From: JBAYOE01 sp050950065
GTDB taxonomy: Bacteria > Spirochaetota > Spirochaetia > Sphaerochaetales > Sphaerochaetaceae
DNA length: 42,118 bases
Direction: 5' to 3'
Assembly (NCBI GenBank): GCA_050950065.1
Contig: JBMNGX010000004.1
Location: forward strand, 1-42,118
The number at the start of each line of letters is the position of its first letter. Positions within the stretch are counted from its first letter, which is position 1. Shown in pieces: positions 34,356 through 42,118 of this stretch. A model generated the notes under the pieces. That model had not been told where the DNA came from. It searched no databases and saw only the letters and a program-made list of their open reading frames with translations. The position numbers and the translations under genes are program-made.

Positions 34356-35669
34356 CTAAAGATCTGAAAGGCGTTTTACATAAGAAGAGTAGGGGCGATA
34401 CCTAAACGGCAAATTAATTTTTGTTGAACTTTTAGTAATTGCTTTGAAGTGGCTAAAAGTTTTAAAAGAGTATTTGCCGTGGTATGAGCCCATTCCACTA
34501 CTACCAACACCTCCAAAGGGAAGATGGTGATTAACCATGTGAATTAGAGCATCGTTTAAACACCCACCACCAAATGAGAGTCTCTTTAACAAAATTTCGC
34601 TCTCTTTTTTATCTTCACTAAATAAATAGAGTGCTAAAGGCTTTTCTCTATCTAAAAGAGTTTTAACTACCTCATCTAAATTATCATAGGCAATGATTGG
34701 CAGCAGTGGTCCAAATATCTCTTGTTGCATTATTTTATCTTCAAAAGAATAACCCTCTATAAAAGTAATACCCTGTTCTAAAGAAAAATTAAAAGATTGT
34801 AAGCGCTTAAAGTGCTTCTCATTAATGATTTTTGGAAAGTCGGTAAAGTCATCATTGGGAAAAGCTTTTTGCTGCTCTAAGTATAAATTGGCAATTAATG
34901 AGTCTTTAACTCTTTTGTCAACTAGAATGTAATCAGTAGCTATACAAGTTTGTCCTGCATTTAAAAACTTACTAAACAAAATTCTTTTAGCAGCTAATTT
35001 AACATTAGCACTAGAGGTAACTATAGCAGGGCTTTTTCCACCTAATTCTAAAGTCACTGGGGTTAAATGTTTAGATGCATGTTCTAGGACAATTTTCCCT
35101 ACGTTACTACTTCCTGTAAAAAAGATGTAATCAAATCTCTCTTTTAATAAATTAGAAGAAACTTCATGATCTCCTTCTACTACTGTTATGTAGTTTTTAT
35201 TAAAAGTAGAAGATATGAGTTTATTAACCACACTACTAGTTGCTTTAGCAAATTCAGATGGTTTTACAATAGCGCAGTTTCCTGCTGCAATAGCTCCAAC
35301 TAATGGAGAAAAAGAGAGTTGGAAAGGGTAGTTCCATGGAGCAATAATTAAAACAACTCCATATGGCTCACTATAAAGGTAACTTTTAGAAGGCCAGTGA
35401 ATTATGGGAGTTTTAACTTTCTTAACTTTAGTCCACTTCTTTAAGTTCTTAAGGGCAAATTTAATTTCCCCTTTTACTAAAGATATTTCGCTGATGTAAG
35501 CTTCAGTAGCGTGTTTATTAAGATCTGCTTTCAAAGCTTCTAATATAGCACTCTCATTCTCTTCAACAGCCAAAAGCAACTTTTTTAAAGCAGCCCTTCT
35601 AAAATCAACACTAAGACTCTCACCTGTTTTAAAATAATCCCTTTGCTTATTAACTAAATCATTAAACAC
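34356..35669 (-). CDS. Class-3-type aldehyde dehydrogenase
   Basis: 437 residues starting at GTG (35669), with GGGAG seven bases upstream. Catalytic Glu208 (TLELGGKSP) and Cys242 (NAGQTCIATDY) are intact, and PWNYPFQL and FTGSSNVGK are typical of the short, class-3 aldehyde dehydrogenases. It oxidises aldehydes to acids with NAD(P)+. It is convergent with the sugar operon and separate from the defence-like module, so its pathway is not given by context. A terminal hydrophobic tail, as in membrane-bound members, is not seen. Confidence 0.92.
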   Translation of the reverse strand: MFNDLVNKQRDYFKTGESLSVDFRRAALKKLLLAVEENESAILEALKADLNKHATEAYISEISLVKGEIKFALKNLKKWTKVKKVKTPIIHWPSKSYLYSEPYGVVLIIAPWNYPFQLSFSPLVGAIAAGNCAIVKPSEFAKATSSVVNKLISSTFNKNYITVVEGDHEVSSNLLKERFDYIFFTGSSNVGKIVLEHASKHLTPVTLELGGKSPAIVTSSANVKLAAKRILFSKFLNAGQTCIATDYILVDKRVKDSLIANLYLEQQKAFPNDDFTDFPKIINEKHFKRLQSFNFSLEQGITFIEGYSFEDKIMQQEIFGPLLPIIAYDNLDEVVKTLLDREKPLALYLFSEDKKESEILLKRLSFGGGCLNDALIHMVNHHLPFGGVGSSGMGSYHGKYSFKTFSHFKAITKSSTKINLPFRYRPYSSYVKRLSDL

Positions 35670-35728
35670 AATAAAACTCCCACTTACAAATAGTACTTTA
35701 GAATGATGTAAAAGTTAAATAGATAATC

Positions 35729-35744
35729 ATTATGGCACCATAAT
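35729..35744. promoter_or_regulatory. Palindrome in the ALDH/AAA-ATPase divergent region
   Basis: ATTATGG-CA-CCATAAT, a 7-2-7 palindrome about 60 bases upstream of the ALDH start, suitable as a dimeric regulator site. Confidence 0.42.
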
Positions 35745-35823
35745 TACCTTATTTAATACTAAGATTAGTAAGTACATTTAAATTTATAAGACACTAATAA
35801 GTATTGTATAAAATATTAAAAGG

Positions 35824-35852
35824 TTGTATTAGGCAATATTATATTTTATAAT
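35824..35852 (+). promoter_or_regulatory. Promoter of the AAA-ATPase/TOPRIM module
   Basis: TTGTAT (35824-35829), 17-bp spacer, TATAAT (35847-35852), about 38 bases upstream of the ATG at 35891, which has AAAGGA before it. Confidence 0.58.
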
Positions 35853-35890
35853 TAACAAAAATATATAATATAAATAAAGAGCTAAAGGAT

Positions 35891-37132
35891 ATGGAAGTTA
35901 AAAGTATCACTATTGGTGGTTTTAGAAACCTAGAAAGAACAAAGATAGAAGTAAAAGCAATAACAGCACTGGTTTCTTTAAATAATTATGGTAAAACTAA
36001 TTTTTTAAAAGGTATTGAGTTTGCAGTTGCTTTCATCACTAAAGGGGAATTTGAGCGAGAAAAGATGATGGGGTTAATTCATAGTATCCCTTTAAATCCC
36101 TCTTTATCTAATGAGCCTTTTGTCTTTGAAATAGAATTCCACGAGCCTAAGCTAAAAGAGTATCAATTCATTAGATATGGATTTTCATTTAAATGGAAAA
36201 GAAATGGTGATTCAGGACAAAGATTAGTAGATGAGTGGTTAGATTTAAGAGAGAGTGAGAGTACTAAATACACCAGTTATTTAAAAAGAGAAGAGCTTAA
36301 ATATAGAAAAAGTAAATCTACTACTGCTTTTAGAAATATTATTCTAAATGAGTACCAATTGGCTTTAGATAATTTATCTTCAATTGATGATTTAGATTAC
36401 TTAGAAGTAATAAAGTTAATTAAAAGGTTCTCTTTATCATGTATGGAAAACTCTTACCAAGAAAATAACAGCGTTAATTCAAAGATGTTTTACGACCTTA
36501 AAAAAAGTGATCCCAATAAATTTGACTTATTCAGAGAAGCTATTCTTACTATCTTTGATGATATTGTTGATATTGATGTTGTTAAAACTGAGTTTGAACC
36601 TAAAAGTTATAAATTTTATTCATCCGTAGTTAGCGATTGGAAAGAACAGAGTGTCCCATTTAAATTAGATAATGAATCTTATAAAATATTTTTAATAAAC
36701 AAAAACATAAACCAACCAATTGAATTTAATATGCTTTCAAAAGGCTCTAGAAGGTTATTCTCTATTTTAGCTACCATATTTATCAACAGTTCAGCTAATC
36801 ATTTAATAGTTGTAGAAGAATTAGCATCTAATATTCATCCCTCTCTTATTAAAAGAGTGTTACAAATTATTTATGAAAACATAGGGGAGGGTAAATTAAT
36901 TTTTACCACTTATAACCCATACTTAATTCAATATTTGAAACTTGAAAATATTTATATTGGCTTACCAAATAATCAAGGCAAAGCAACTTTTAAAAATATT
37001 TTAAAGAGCAAAGAGAGAACACTTATCAACAGTGCTAAAGATAATGGACTTTCAGTTGGAGAATATTTATTTGATCTAATGGGCAATAACTCTAAAACAA
37101 CCTTTGTTTTAAAATCACTAATGGGGATATAG
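35891..37132 (+). CDS. AAA15/OLD-like ATPase (RloA/AriA-like), candidate defence protein
   Basis: 413 residues of the SMC/OLD-related AAA15 class. The N-terminal ITIGGFRNLERTKIEVK and NNYGKTN (31-37) form a relaxed Walker A. MLSKGSRR (281-288) is the ABC-like signature, LIVVEELASNIHP (305-317) is Walker B with the EE pair, and TTYNP near 338 replaces the usual TTHSP. The long central insert, about residues 80-260, is charged and fits a coiled-coil arm. The next gene, four bases on, encodes a TOPRIM-like protein. Pairs of this kind (RloAB, PARIS, Gabija- and OLD-type systems) act against phage in known cases. The pair is AT-richer than its neighbours by eye. Confidence 0.82.
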   Translation: MEVKSITIGGFRNLERTKIEVKAITALVSLNNYGKTNFLKGIEFAVAFITKGEFEREKMMGLIHSIPLNPSLSNEPFVFEIEFHEPKLKEYQFIRYGFSFKWKRNGDSGQRLVDEWLDLRESESTKYTSYLKREELKYRKSKSTTAFRNIILNEYQLALDNLSSIDDLDYLEVIKLIKRFSLSCMENSYQENNSVNSKMFYDLKKSDPNKFDLFREAILTIFDDIVDIDVVKTEFEPKSYKFYSSVVSDWKEQSVPFKLDNESYKIFLINKNINQPIEFNMLSKGSRRLFSILATIFINSSANHLIVVEELASNIHPSLIKRVLQIIYENIGEGKLIFTTYNPYLIQYLKLENIYIGLPNNQGKATFKNILKSKERTLINSAKDNGLSVGEYLFDLMGNNSKTTFVLKSLMGI

Positions 37133-37136
37133 CCAC

Positions 37137-37790
37137 ATGGAGGGGCATATAGATAGTGGTGTTGCTTTCATTTTTGAAGGGGAAACAGAACAAGTTTTTT
37201 ATGAAGCACTTTTTTATTATTTCAATGGTAAAAATAGAAACTATTTACTAAGTCAAAAATTTGATGAAAAAATAAATGAGGTCATCTATTATTCCCAGTC
37301 TAGCTTTAGAAACATAATAATTAGAACAAAAACAATTGGAACGATAACTCAAATAGCCAACACAGCTCAGTGGTTTAAAAACTCATGTATTAAACAATAT
37401 GAAAATATTAAATGGACAATTTTTCTTTGTTACGATACAGACTCTTACAAAGAAGACATTACTATGTTTTATGAAGATGATTGGAAAAACTTAAGAAGGA
37501 AACTAAGAAGCCCATATATTGAGGTAATAGACTTGGCTGCAAGTAGTATGATTGAGGATCTTTTTTTATTAGATTATGCGGGTATTTGCAATTATTTAAA
37601 AATAGAAACACAGCTAATACCTAAAGCTGGTAACGGTAAACAAACATTAAAAAATTTCTTTAGGAGGAATGGTAAGATATACCATGAGGGGGAAAGATCT
37701 TCAGACTTTATATTATCTTTAAATCTTGAGACCATTATAAATAAATCTAACTTGAATCTACAATCAATAGGAAAAAACCTTTTCCCATAA
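37137..37790 (+). CDS. TOPRIM/RloB-like protein, partner of the AAA ATPase
   Basis: 217 residues. The N-terminal FIFEGETEQVFYEAL (11-25) has the TOPRIM acidic residue, and IFLCYDTDS (95-103) has the DxD pair, spaced as in RloB and DUF4276/DUF4435-type proteins. SSMIEDLFLLD near 136-146 recalls the RloB E-x-W region. Such domains cut nucleic acid in OLD nucleases and, in PARIS, the effector AriB, a tRNase. The gene begins four bases after the ATPase stop. RloB fits best by size, but a firm family call needs a search. The absence of a third gene argues for a two-component module. Confidence 0.72.
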   Translation: MEGHIDSGVAFIFEGETEQVFYEALFYYFNGKNRNYLLSQKFDEKINEVIYYSQSSFRNIIIRTKTIGTITQIANTAQWFKNSCIKQYENIKWTIFLCYDTDSYKEDITMFYEDDWKNLRRKLRSPYIEVIDLAASSMIEDLFLLDYAGICNYLKIETQLIPKAGNGKQTLKNFFRRNGKIYHEGERSSDFILSLNLETIINKSNLNLQSIGKNLFP

Positions 37791-37840
37791 GTTTGATTAA
37801 AGAAAAAGAAAAGAATTGCTTTGAAGCATTAGGTGAACAT

Positions 37841-37870
37841 AAAAAAACTGCAAGGAATAAGTCCTTGCAG
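37841..37870 (-). terminator. Intrinsic terminator of tRNA-Pro
   Basis: CTGCAAGGA (37848-37856) pairs perfectly with TCCTTGCAG (37862-37870), 5-nt loop, followed on the minus strand by seven U. It lies four bases past the tRNA 3' end and may also stop readthrough from the tRNA into the AAA/TOPRIM module. Confidence 0.9.
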
Positions 37871-37874
37871 TGTA

Positions 37875-37948
37875 TCGGGCTGAGAGGATTTGAACCTCCG
37901 ACCCCATGTCCCCCAGACATGTACGCTAAACCCCTGCGCTACAGCCCG
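37875..37948 (-). tRNA. tRNA-Pro (anticodon GGG)
   Basis: 74 bases on the minus strand. A 7-bp acceptor stem is formed by CGGGCTG and CAGCCCG, with discriminator A. The anticodon stem CATGT/ACATG encloses the loop CTGGGGG, so the anticodon is GGG. The T-arm has GGTTCAAATCC. CCA is not encoded. The terminator (37841-37870) and promoter (37963-37992) flank it closely, so it is a single-gene transcript. Confidence 0.95.
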
Positions 37949-37962
37949 AAATTACGTTGATG

Positions 37963-37992
37963 AACATACCATGTTTTAAAAGATGATGTCAA
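37963..37992 (-). promoter_or_regulatory. Promoter of tRNA-Pro
   Basis: Minus strand TTGACA (37987-37992), 18-bp spacer, TATGTT (37963-37968), about 15 bases before the tRNA. Confidence 0.6.
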
Positions 37993-38078
37993 TAAATGGG
38001 AAGTGTCATAAGAATTGCCCATTTTATGTTGTTTAAGAGGAATATGTGGTAAAATCGTAGTAATAAGGGAGTCTACAA

Positions 38079-38119
38079 TTGACATATGTATATGTTTTGC
38101 GTATTCTCTAGTATATAAT
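38079..38119 (+). promoter_or_regulatory. Promoter of the chaperone-usher operon
   Basis: TTGACA (38079-38084), 17-bp spacer, TATTCT (38102-38107); a further TATAAT lies at 38114-38119. A leader of about 95 bases with no clear structure follows. Confidence 0.55.
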
Positions 38120-38213
38120 TTAACCTCTTATTGAGCTTAGAATAAAAAATATTAATTGGGGAGTTGCTCCTGCTTTAACAAAAAAATCTTTACGCCAAGG
38201 ACAATTGAGTGAT

Positions 38214-38990
38214 ATGATGCACAGTATGAAGACAAAACGAATATTAGCGATTACAATTTTACTAACTTTGGTAGCTGTAGTGCCGTTGTTTGCATTCCAA
38301 TTCTCACCACTAGAGCAAACATTTTCACCTACCGGAGCAAACAGTACTAAAACATATACCTTAGTAAATGACTCTAACGACTCGATTGCAGTTGAAATTA
38401 CTGCTCTCACTAGAGATCTTACTAAAGAGGGGAAAGAGGTTAACGAAAGTGCTACTCCTTATTTCTCCATAGTACCAAGTAAGGTTATTTTAAAACCCCA
38501 AAGTTCTCAGATAGTGCGAGTACAATACAGAGGACCTAGAACTGTCCCAACAGAACTCTCTTTTAGATTAAGAGCTGAGCAAATTCCTTATACTCAAGGA
38601 AGAGCTACTGAAGGACAAAGTATGTTCAACTTCCTCTATGTTTATACCACAAGCTTGTATGTGTCTCCTGCAAGATCTACAACAAGAGTGCAAGTTGACT
38701 CAGCCCTTCCATCAATTAATAGCGATGGAAAGGAGGTGATAAGTTTAACAATTTCGAATACAGGAACAATTCACCAAATCTTAAATGGGGCAAAAATAGA
38801 ATTAGTAAATAACGCCACAAGGCAAAGTGTTGTCTATGAGGGAGAGGCATTGGGCTTCGTTAATGGACTAAACCTTCTCGCTGGAAAGAAAGTAACAGTT
38901 GACGTCACTTGGCCACCAAACATGCAGTATCCTGCACCAAATGCCGATGCGTCAAAACTTTTTACTCCAAAAATAAGCTATAACAATTAA
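38214..38990 (+). CDS. Periplasmic pilus-assembly chaperone (PapD-like fold)
   Basis: 258 residues from the ATG at 38214; an in-frame TTG at 38205 and ATGs at 38217 and 38226 are alternatives, since AAGGA lies 38197-38201. The signal peptide reads KTKRILAITILLTLVAVVP then LFAF. The mature part begins FSPLEQTF and has the immunoglobulin-like strands of pilus chaperones. ATPYFSIVPSKVILKPQSSQ and VRVQYRGPRTVPTELSFRLR match the PapD F1-G1 region where subunits bind, including the basic residue and the late IPY. It shuttles subunits through the periplasm to the usher encoded 29 bp downstream. The pattern is closer to non-classical (CS1/alternative) chaperones than to PapD itself. Confidence 0.75.
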   Translation: MMHSMKTKRILAITILLTLVAVVPLFAFQFSPLEQTFSPTGANSTKTYTLVNDSNDSIAVEITALTRDLTKEGKEVNESATPYFSIVPSKVILKPQSSQIVRVQYRGPRTVPTELSFRLRAEQIPYTQGRATEGQSMFNFLYVYTTSLYVSPARSTTRVQVDSALPSINSDGKEVISLTISNTGTIHQILNGAKIELVNNATRQSVVYEGEALGFVNGLNLLAGKKVTVDVTWPPNMQYPAPNADASKLFTPKISYNN

Positions 38991-39019
38991 TTTAGCTTAA
39001 TTAAAAGGGGTGTGAATGA

Positions 39020-42000
39020 ATGTCGCAGCATCGGCGCACATATATACTCAGCATGCTCTCAGTTTTGCTGATTTTTTCAATAGTGTTGCTGCTATTTTCC
39101 TCTGTTCGCGCCCTCATCGGGTTTCCACCCCCTCAAGAAAAACCTGTAGAAGTTGAGGTTGCTGAGCAACCTCCAGCTGAAGTTGAACAAGTTATTCCTC
39201 CCGTTGAAGTAAGTTCTCCCATTGAAATCGAACAACCACAAGTGATTGAAGTAGCTTCTCCTGTGGAAGTAGAAGTTGCTGAACAAGTTATTTCTGAAGA
39301 AATAGAAATAGAACGTGAAGTAATTGAAGATGTCCCAGAGATAATTGAGATAGTTGCTGTTGATACAAGTGAACCTATTGTTGGAGAGCAGGCTTTTGTA
39401 GAAGATTGGTGGGAAGACTTTAGTGAAGAAGATCCTTGGGCCGATTTTGTCTTTGAAGAAGAGGATGAGTATGACCCATGGGCAGATTTCTATGTTGCTG
39501 GTGAAGAGGATTACTCAATCTTTAGTGATGGTTCATATTTAGTACCATTGTTTGTAAATGGGGATTATTTAGATGATTTAGATATCTTATTTAGTGATTC
39601 ATCAATACTAATTGAAGTTGAACAACTAAATCGATCAGTAGGACCTCTATTAACTGAAGAGTTTAGAAATATTCTTTTCGATACTGATAATGAGTATTTA
39701 AGTTTAGAAGAGTTACAAGAATTAGATATTGAGGCTTGGTACGATTACATGAGTTTTGAACTTCACTTAGAGTTCACTACATGGATGATGCCAGTAAGAA
39801 TTCTTTCTATTAACAGAGCCAATATTGCCCGTTACAGTAGTTATGAGATGTCGGGTAGTGAATCACTCAAACCTGCTTTATTTTCTTGGTACAATAACAT
39901 CTCTGTTTTCTCTTTAATCGATATTAATGAAGCTAACGACTGGAAAATTAAGCCTCTCTCCTTATTAACATTACAATCAAGAAACTCAATTGCTATCGGA
40001 CCTGTTGGTTTTGATTTTTCTTACACCTTCCACCCTGGTAGAGCATACAATGAAACTAGAGAAGTTCAGTGGTCTGATGATTGGGAAGATTACATCACTT
40101 TCCAAGGGATCCAAGGATTTTTTGATATTAAGAGTAAGAGCTTAAGGGTCCTGTTTGGTAATGTGACCGACTATTTAGGCTATTCAAAAGATTCTGTTGG
40201 TATTGGATTAGAAAAAAGATACAACTACGGAGATGTTAAACCAAAGAACCACCAATTTGAGTATAAAATAGAGGTGGATGAACCCTCCTTGGTTGAAATC
40301 TTTATAAATGGAAAGTCAGTTTATAGAAGAGAGTTGCAAGCTGGAATTTATAAACTTAGAGATTTTATTTTTGCCCAAGGTGCTAACAAAGCAATTATTG
40401 AGATAACCCCTTTATATGATGAATCATTAAAGAAGGAAATTTATTTCAACTTGGCTTACGATTCTCGATTATTGGCAAAAGGGGATACCCTTTATTCAAT
40501 GGGTCTCTCTTTTCCCAATTTCGATTTTGAGAATCCCAACTTTAGAATCAACCAACAAATTGGTGTAATTGACTCAATGTCTTTATCCTACACCTTGGGG
40601 GCAAGTCTAAATGCCATAAACGCCTCTTTACAAACAACAGTGGCTACCAATATTGGACCAATTGATTTATATGTGGCAGGTAGTTATTCAGAACCCTTAA
40701 AATTTGGCCACGCTGAGAGGGTTAGCTATCGTCTTTCTAGTAAAAAAGAGAATACAATATTTGGTGGATTTGATATCTCAGTGGGTTATCAAAGTGGTTC
40801 TTACAACACCTCTTTAAATGTGATGGGATTAAATCCTTCAACATTATCTGACATGATAGATTTATCTGCATCAACTAGTGGAAACTTTGGTCCAAAGATT
40901 CGTTACTACCTTAGTGGAAACTTAAATTGGGATTTAGCTTTTGAGAATCCTAATTGGAGAGCCTCTGCCACACTCGGAACTTCAATAATTCCAAAAGTCT
41001 CACTCAATGGTTCGTTGAACTTATTTAACTCTCCACTGACAAACAAAGTTGAGTTGAAAGGGCAAATTAGTGGAAGTGTTGCAATTACGACAGCACTGAA
41101 TGTCTCTGTTTACAGTGATGTTGAAACTTCAGTTACTGGAAGTTTAAACTGGCGAGTCTTTAAAACTAAAAATAATAGCATGCAGTTTAACTTAAGTGGA
41201 ATTGACTTTACTGACCCACTAAATAGCTTTAGTGGCAATGCTACTTTCAACCACTCCTCTAAAGCGTTTGGTTTGTCATTGAGACAACAATTTAGTGAGA
41301 ACTTTAAAAAGTTTACCACCTCAGTCTCCTTTAACACAGCCATAGCTTACGCTGGGGGGCTTATTGGAATAACTCGCTCAATTGGGGATAACTTCTTATT
41401 AGTGCGTCCTAAAGGGGCCTTAAAGGGCGCAGATATTGCAGTAACAAGAACTATGACTAGTGAACCTGCTTCTTTACCATCTCTATTTGGGACTTCTACC
41501 TACTCAACCATTAATACTCACCAAAAGAATAACATTGTAATTTATGGGGTGGGGGACTCAATAGTCTCTAGTGGAGGCTCTTACATTTATGACTTTACCC
41601 CTCGACCTCGCCAAGGCTATGCAGTAAAACTGTTTGCCGATAAGAGTTACTCTGTAGTTGGAACACTTTTAAGAAAAGAGGATGCTTCCTATTCTCGCTA
41701 CACAACAGACTTGTGGCGTGTGGAGTTAAATGAAAATGGAAATGAAGAGTTGGTTTACGATGAGTCTTTATACCTATTTACCGATGAGACAGGTTTCTTC
41801 TTTATAAACGGTGTTTCTAGTGGAACTTATCAATTTAGCTTGTACTTACCAGGTAGTGATGAAGATGATTTACCAATTGATATCAGATTCACCATAGTGG
41901 GAGATCCCAAATCGACAGTTCCACAAGTTTATATCTTAGAGAATTTTGTTGCTACCACAATTAGTGATGCTTTTGAGCAACTCTACTTTGATCAAATCAT

Positions 42001-42109
42001 GGGAATCGATAGTGAATTAACTATCTTTGATGAGAATGGGTACTTCTGGTTGAACGTTGAAATGTTGTTAGAAGAGGATGATTTTTTGGAACGACTATTT
42101 CCCAAATAG
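39020..42109 (+). CDS. Fimbrial usher-like outer-membrane protein with an N-terminal acidic Val/Glu/Pro-rich extension
   Basis: 1029 residues. An N-terminal hydrophobic segment (about 11-32) is followed by a Pro/Val/Glu-rich stretch (about 35-125) and a very acidic patch with two DPWADF-type repeats (about 126-160). Usher-like features follow: KIEVDEPSLVEIFINGKSVY (416-435), ELQAGIYKLRDFIFAQGANK, then a beta-strand-rich region with alternating aromatic residues (480-860). C-terminally, GYAVKLFADKSYSVVGTLLR and FFFINGVSSGTYQFSLYLPG match the carboxypeptidase-regulatory-like C-terminal domain of ushers. Ushers form the 24-strand outer-membrane pore that exports and joins chaperone-bound subunits. 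Start ATG 39020 has AAAAGGGG nine bases upstream. It ends nine bases before the window edge, so subunit genes may follow. Confidence 0.78.
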   Translation: MSQHRRTYILSMLSVLLIFSIVLLLFSSVRALIGFPPPQEKPVEVEVAEQPPAEVEQVIPPVEVSSPIEIEQPQVIEVASPVEVEVAEQVISEEIEIEREVIEDVPEIIEIVAVDTSEPIVGEQAFVEDWWEDFSEEDPWADFVFEEEDEYDPWADFYVAGEEDYSIFSDGSYLVPLFVNGDYLDDLDILFSDSSILIEVEQLNRSVGPLLTEEFRNILFDTDNEYLSLEELQELDIEAWYDYMSFELHLEFTTWMMPVRILSINRANIARYSSYEMSGSESLKPALFSWYNNISVFSLIDINEANDWKIKPLSLLTLQSRNSIAIGPVGFDFSYTFHPGRAYNETREVQWSDDWEDYITFQGIQGFFDIKSKSLRVLFGNVTDYLGYSKDSVGIGLEKRYNYGDVKPKNHQFEYKIEVDEPSLVEIFINGKSVYRRELQAGIYKLRDFIFAQGANKAIIEITPLYDESLKKEIYFNLAYDSRLLAKGDTLYSMGLSFPNFDFENPNFRINQQIGVIDSMSLSYTLGASLNAINASLQTTVATNIGPIDLYVAGSYSEPLKFGHAERVSYRLSSKKENTIFGGFDISVGYQSGSYNTSLNVMGLNPSTLSDMIDLSASTSGNFGPKIRYYLSGNLNWDLAFENPNWRASATLGTSIIPKVSLNGSLNLFNSPLTNKVELKGQISGSVAITTALNVSVYSDVETSVTGSLNWRVFKTKNNSMQFNLSGIDFTDPLNSFSGNATFNHSSKAFGLSLRQQFSENFKKFTTSVSFNTAIAYAGGLIGITRSIGDNFLLVRPKGALKGADIAVTRTMTSEPASLPSLFGTSTYSTINTHQKNNIVIYGVGDSIVSSGGSYIYDFTPRPRQGYAVKLFADKSYSVVGTLLRKEDASYSRYTTDLWRVELNENGNEELVYDESLYLFTDETGFFFINGVSSGTYQFSLYLPGSDEDDLPIDIRFTIVGDPKSTVPQVYILENFVATTISDAFEQLYFDQIMGIDSELTIFDENGYFWLNVEMLLEEDDFLERLFPK

Positions 42110-42118
42110 AAGTCTTGT

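Noticed and set aside
34349..34362. TCTTTA-AC-TAAAGA palindrome at the convergent stops of the dehydrogenase genes
   Set aside because: A 2-nt loop is too tight for a hairpin and there is no U-run, so a terminator is not supported.
39092..39286. Antisense open frame rich in Asn, Phe and Arg under the usher N-terminus
   Set aside because: A by-product of the repetitive Val/Glu/Pro codons of the usher; no translation signals.
1..42118. CRISPR arrays, insertion sequences or prophage genes
   Set aside because: No regularly spaced repeats, transposase, integrase or phage structural proteins were seen.

Overview
The window looks like part of a low-GC, fermentative, gut-type spirochaete chromosome, most like Sphaerochaetaceae. 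The signs are periplasmic binding proteins with short non-lipidated leaders ending in AQGAQEA or AAGKAEKA, a spirochaete-style lipobox (LFISC), and dense sugar catabolism with LacI, DeoR and SorC regulators. No rRNA or taxonomic marker is present, so this is inference. One tRNA gene, tRNA-Pro(GGG), is present. I saw no CRISPR array, transposase or phage structural gene.

Layout. 1-4673 (minus): a binding protein, fused permease and ATPase of the iron/sugar-phosphate ABC class, followed by a PfkB-family sugar kinase cut by the window edge. 5.1-11.3 kb: an accessory stretch in which four genes (a secreted pilin-like protein, a phospholipase D-like protein, a beta-helix lipoprotein and a Fic protein) each carry single-base frameshifts. 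Only a small membrane protein gene in this stretch is intact. 11.4-17.9 kb (minus): a 2-oxoacid dehydrogenase operon (E1alpha, E1beta, E2, E3) followed by a SorC regulator and a HAD phosphatase, behind a near-consensus promoter.

18.0-26.3 kb: a LacI regulator diverges from a plus-strand operon encoding a ribose/rhamnose-type ABC importer, DhaK, DhaL and an AllA-like cupin. 26.3-34.4 kb: a minus-strand DeoR-BtpA-M29 peptidase-FGGY kinase operon, a C_GCAxxG_C_C redox protein, and a plus-strand operon of a ribulose-phosphate-3-epimerase-like protein, a second FGGY kinase and a 3-hydroxyisobutyrate-dehydrogenase-like protein. Together these resemble the unresolved E. coli sgc cluster (DeoR regulator, epimerase, BtpA protein, peptidase-family protein), with ABC uptake and FGGY/Dha kinases in place of a PTS.

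34.4-42.1 kb: an aldehyde dehydrogenase, a two-gene AAA-ATPase/TOPRIM module that is a candidate anti-phage system next to tRNA-Pro, and then a periplasmic pilus chaperone followed by a 1029-residue usher-like outer-membrane protein. A chaperone-usher pair is unusual in a spirochaete. The broken pilin-like gene near 5 kb ends in a beta-strand resembling the donor strand of subunits handled by such machines.
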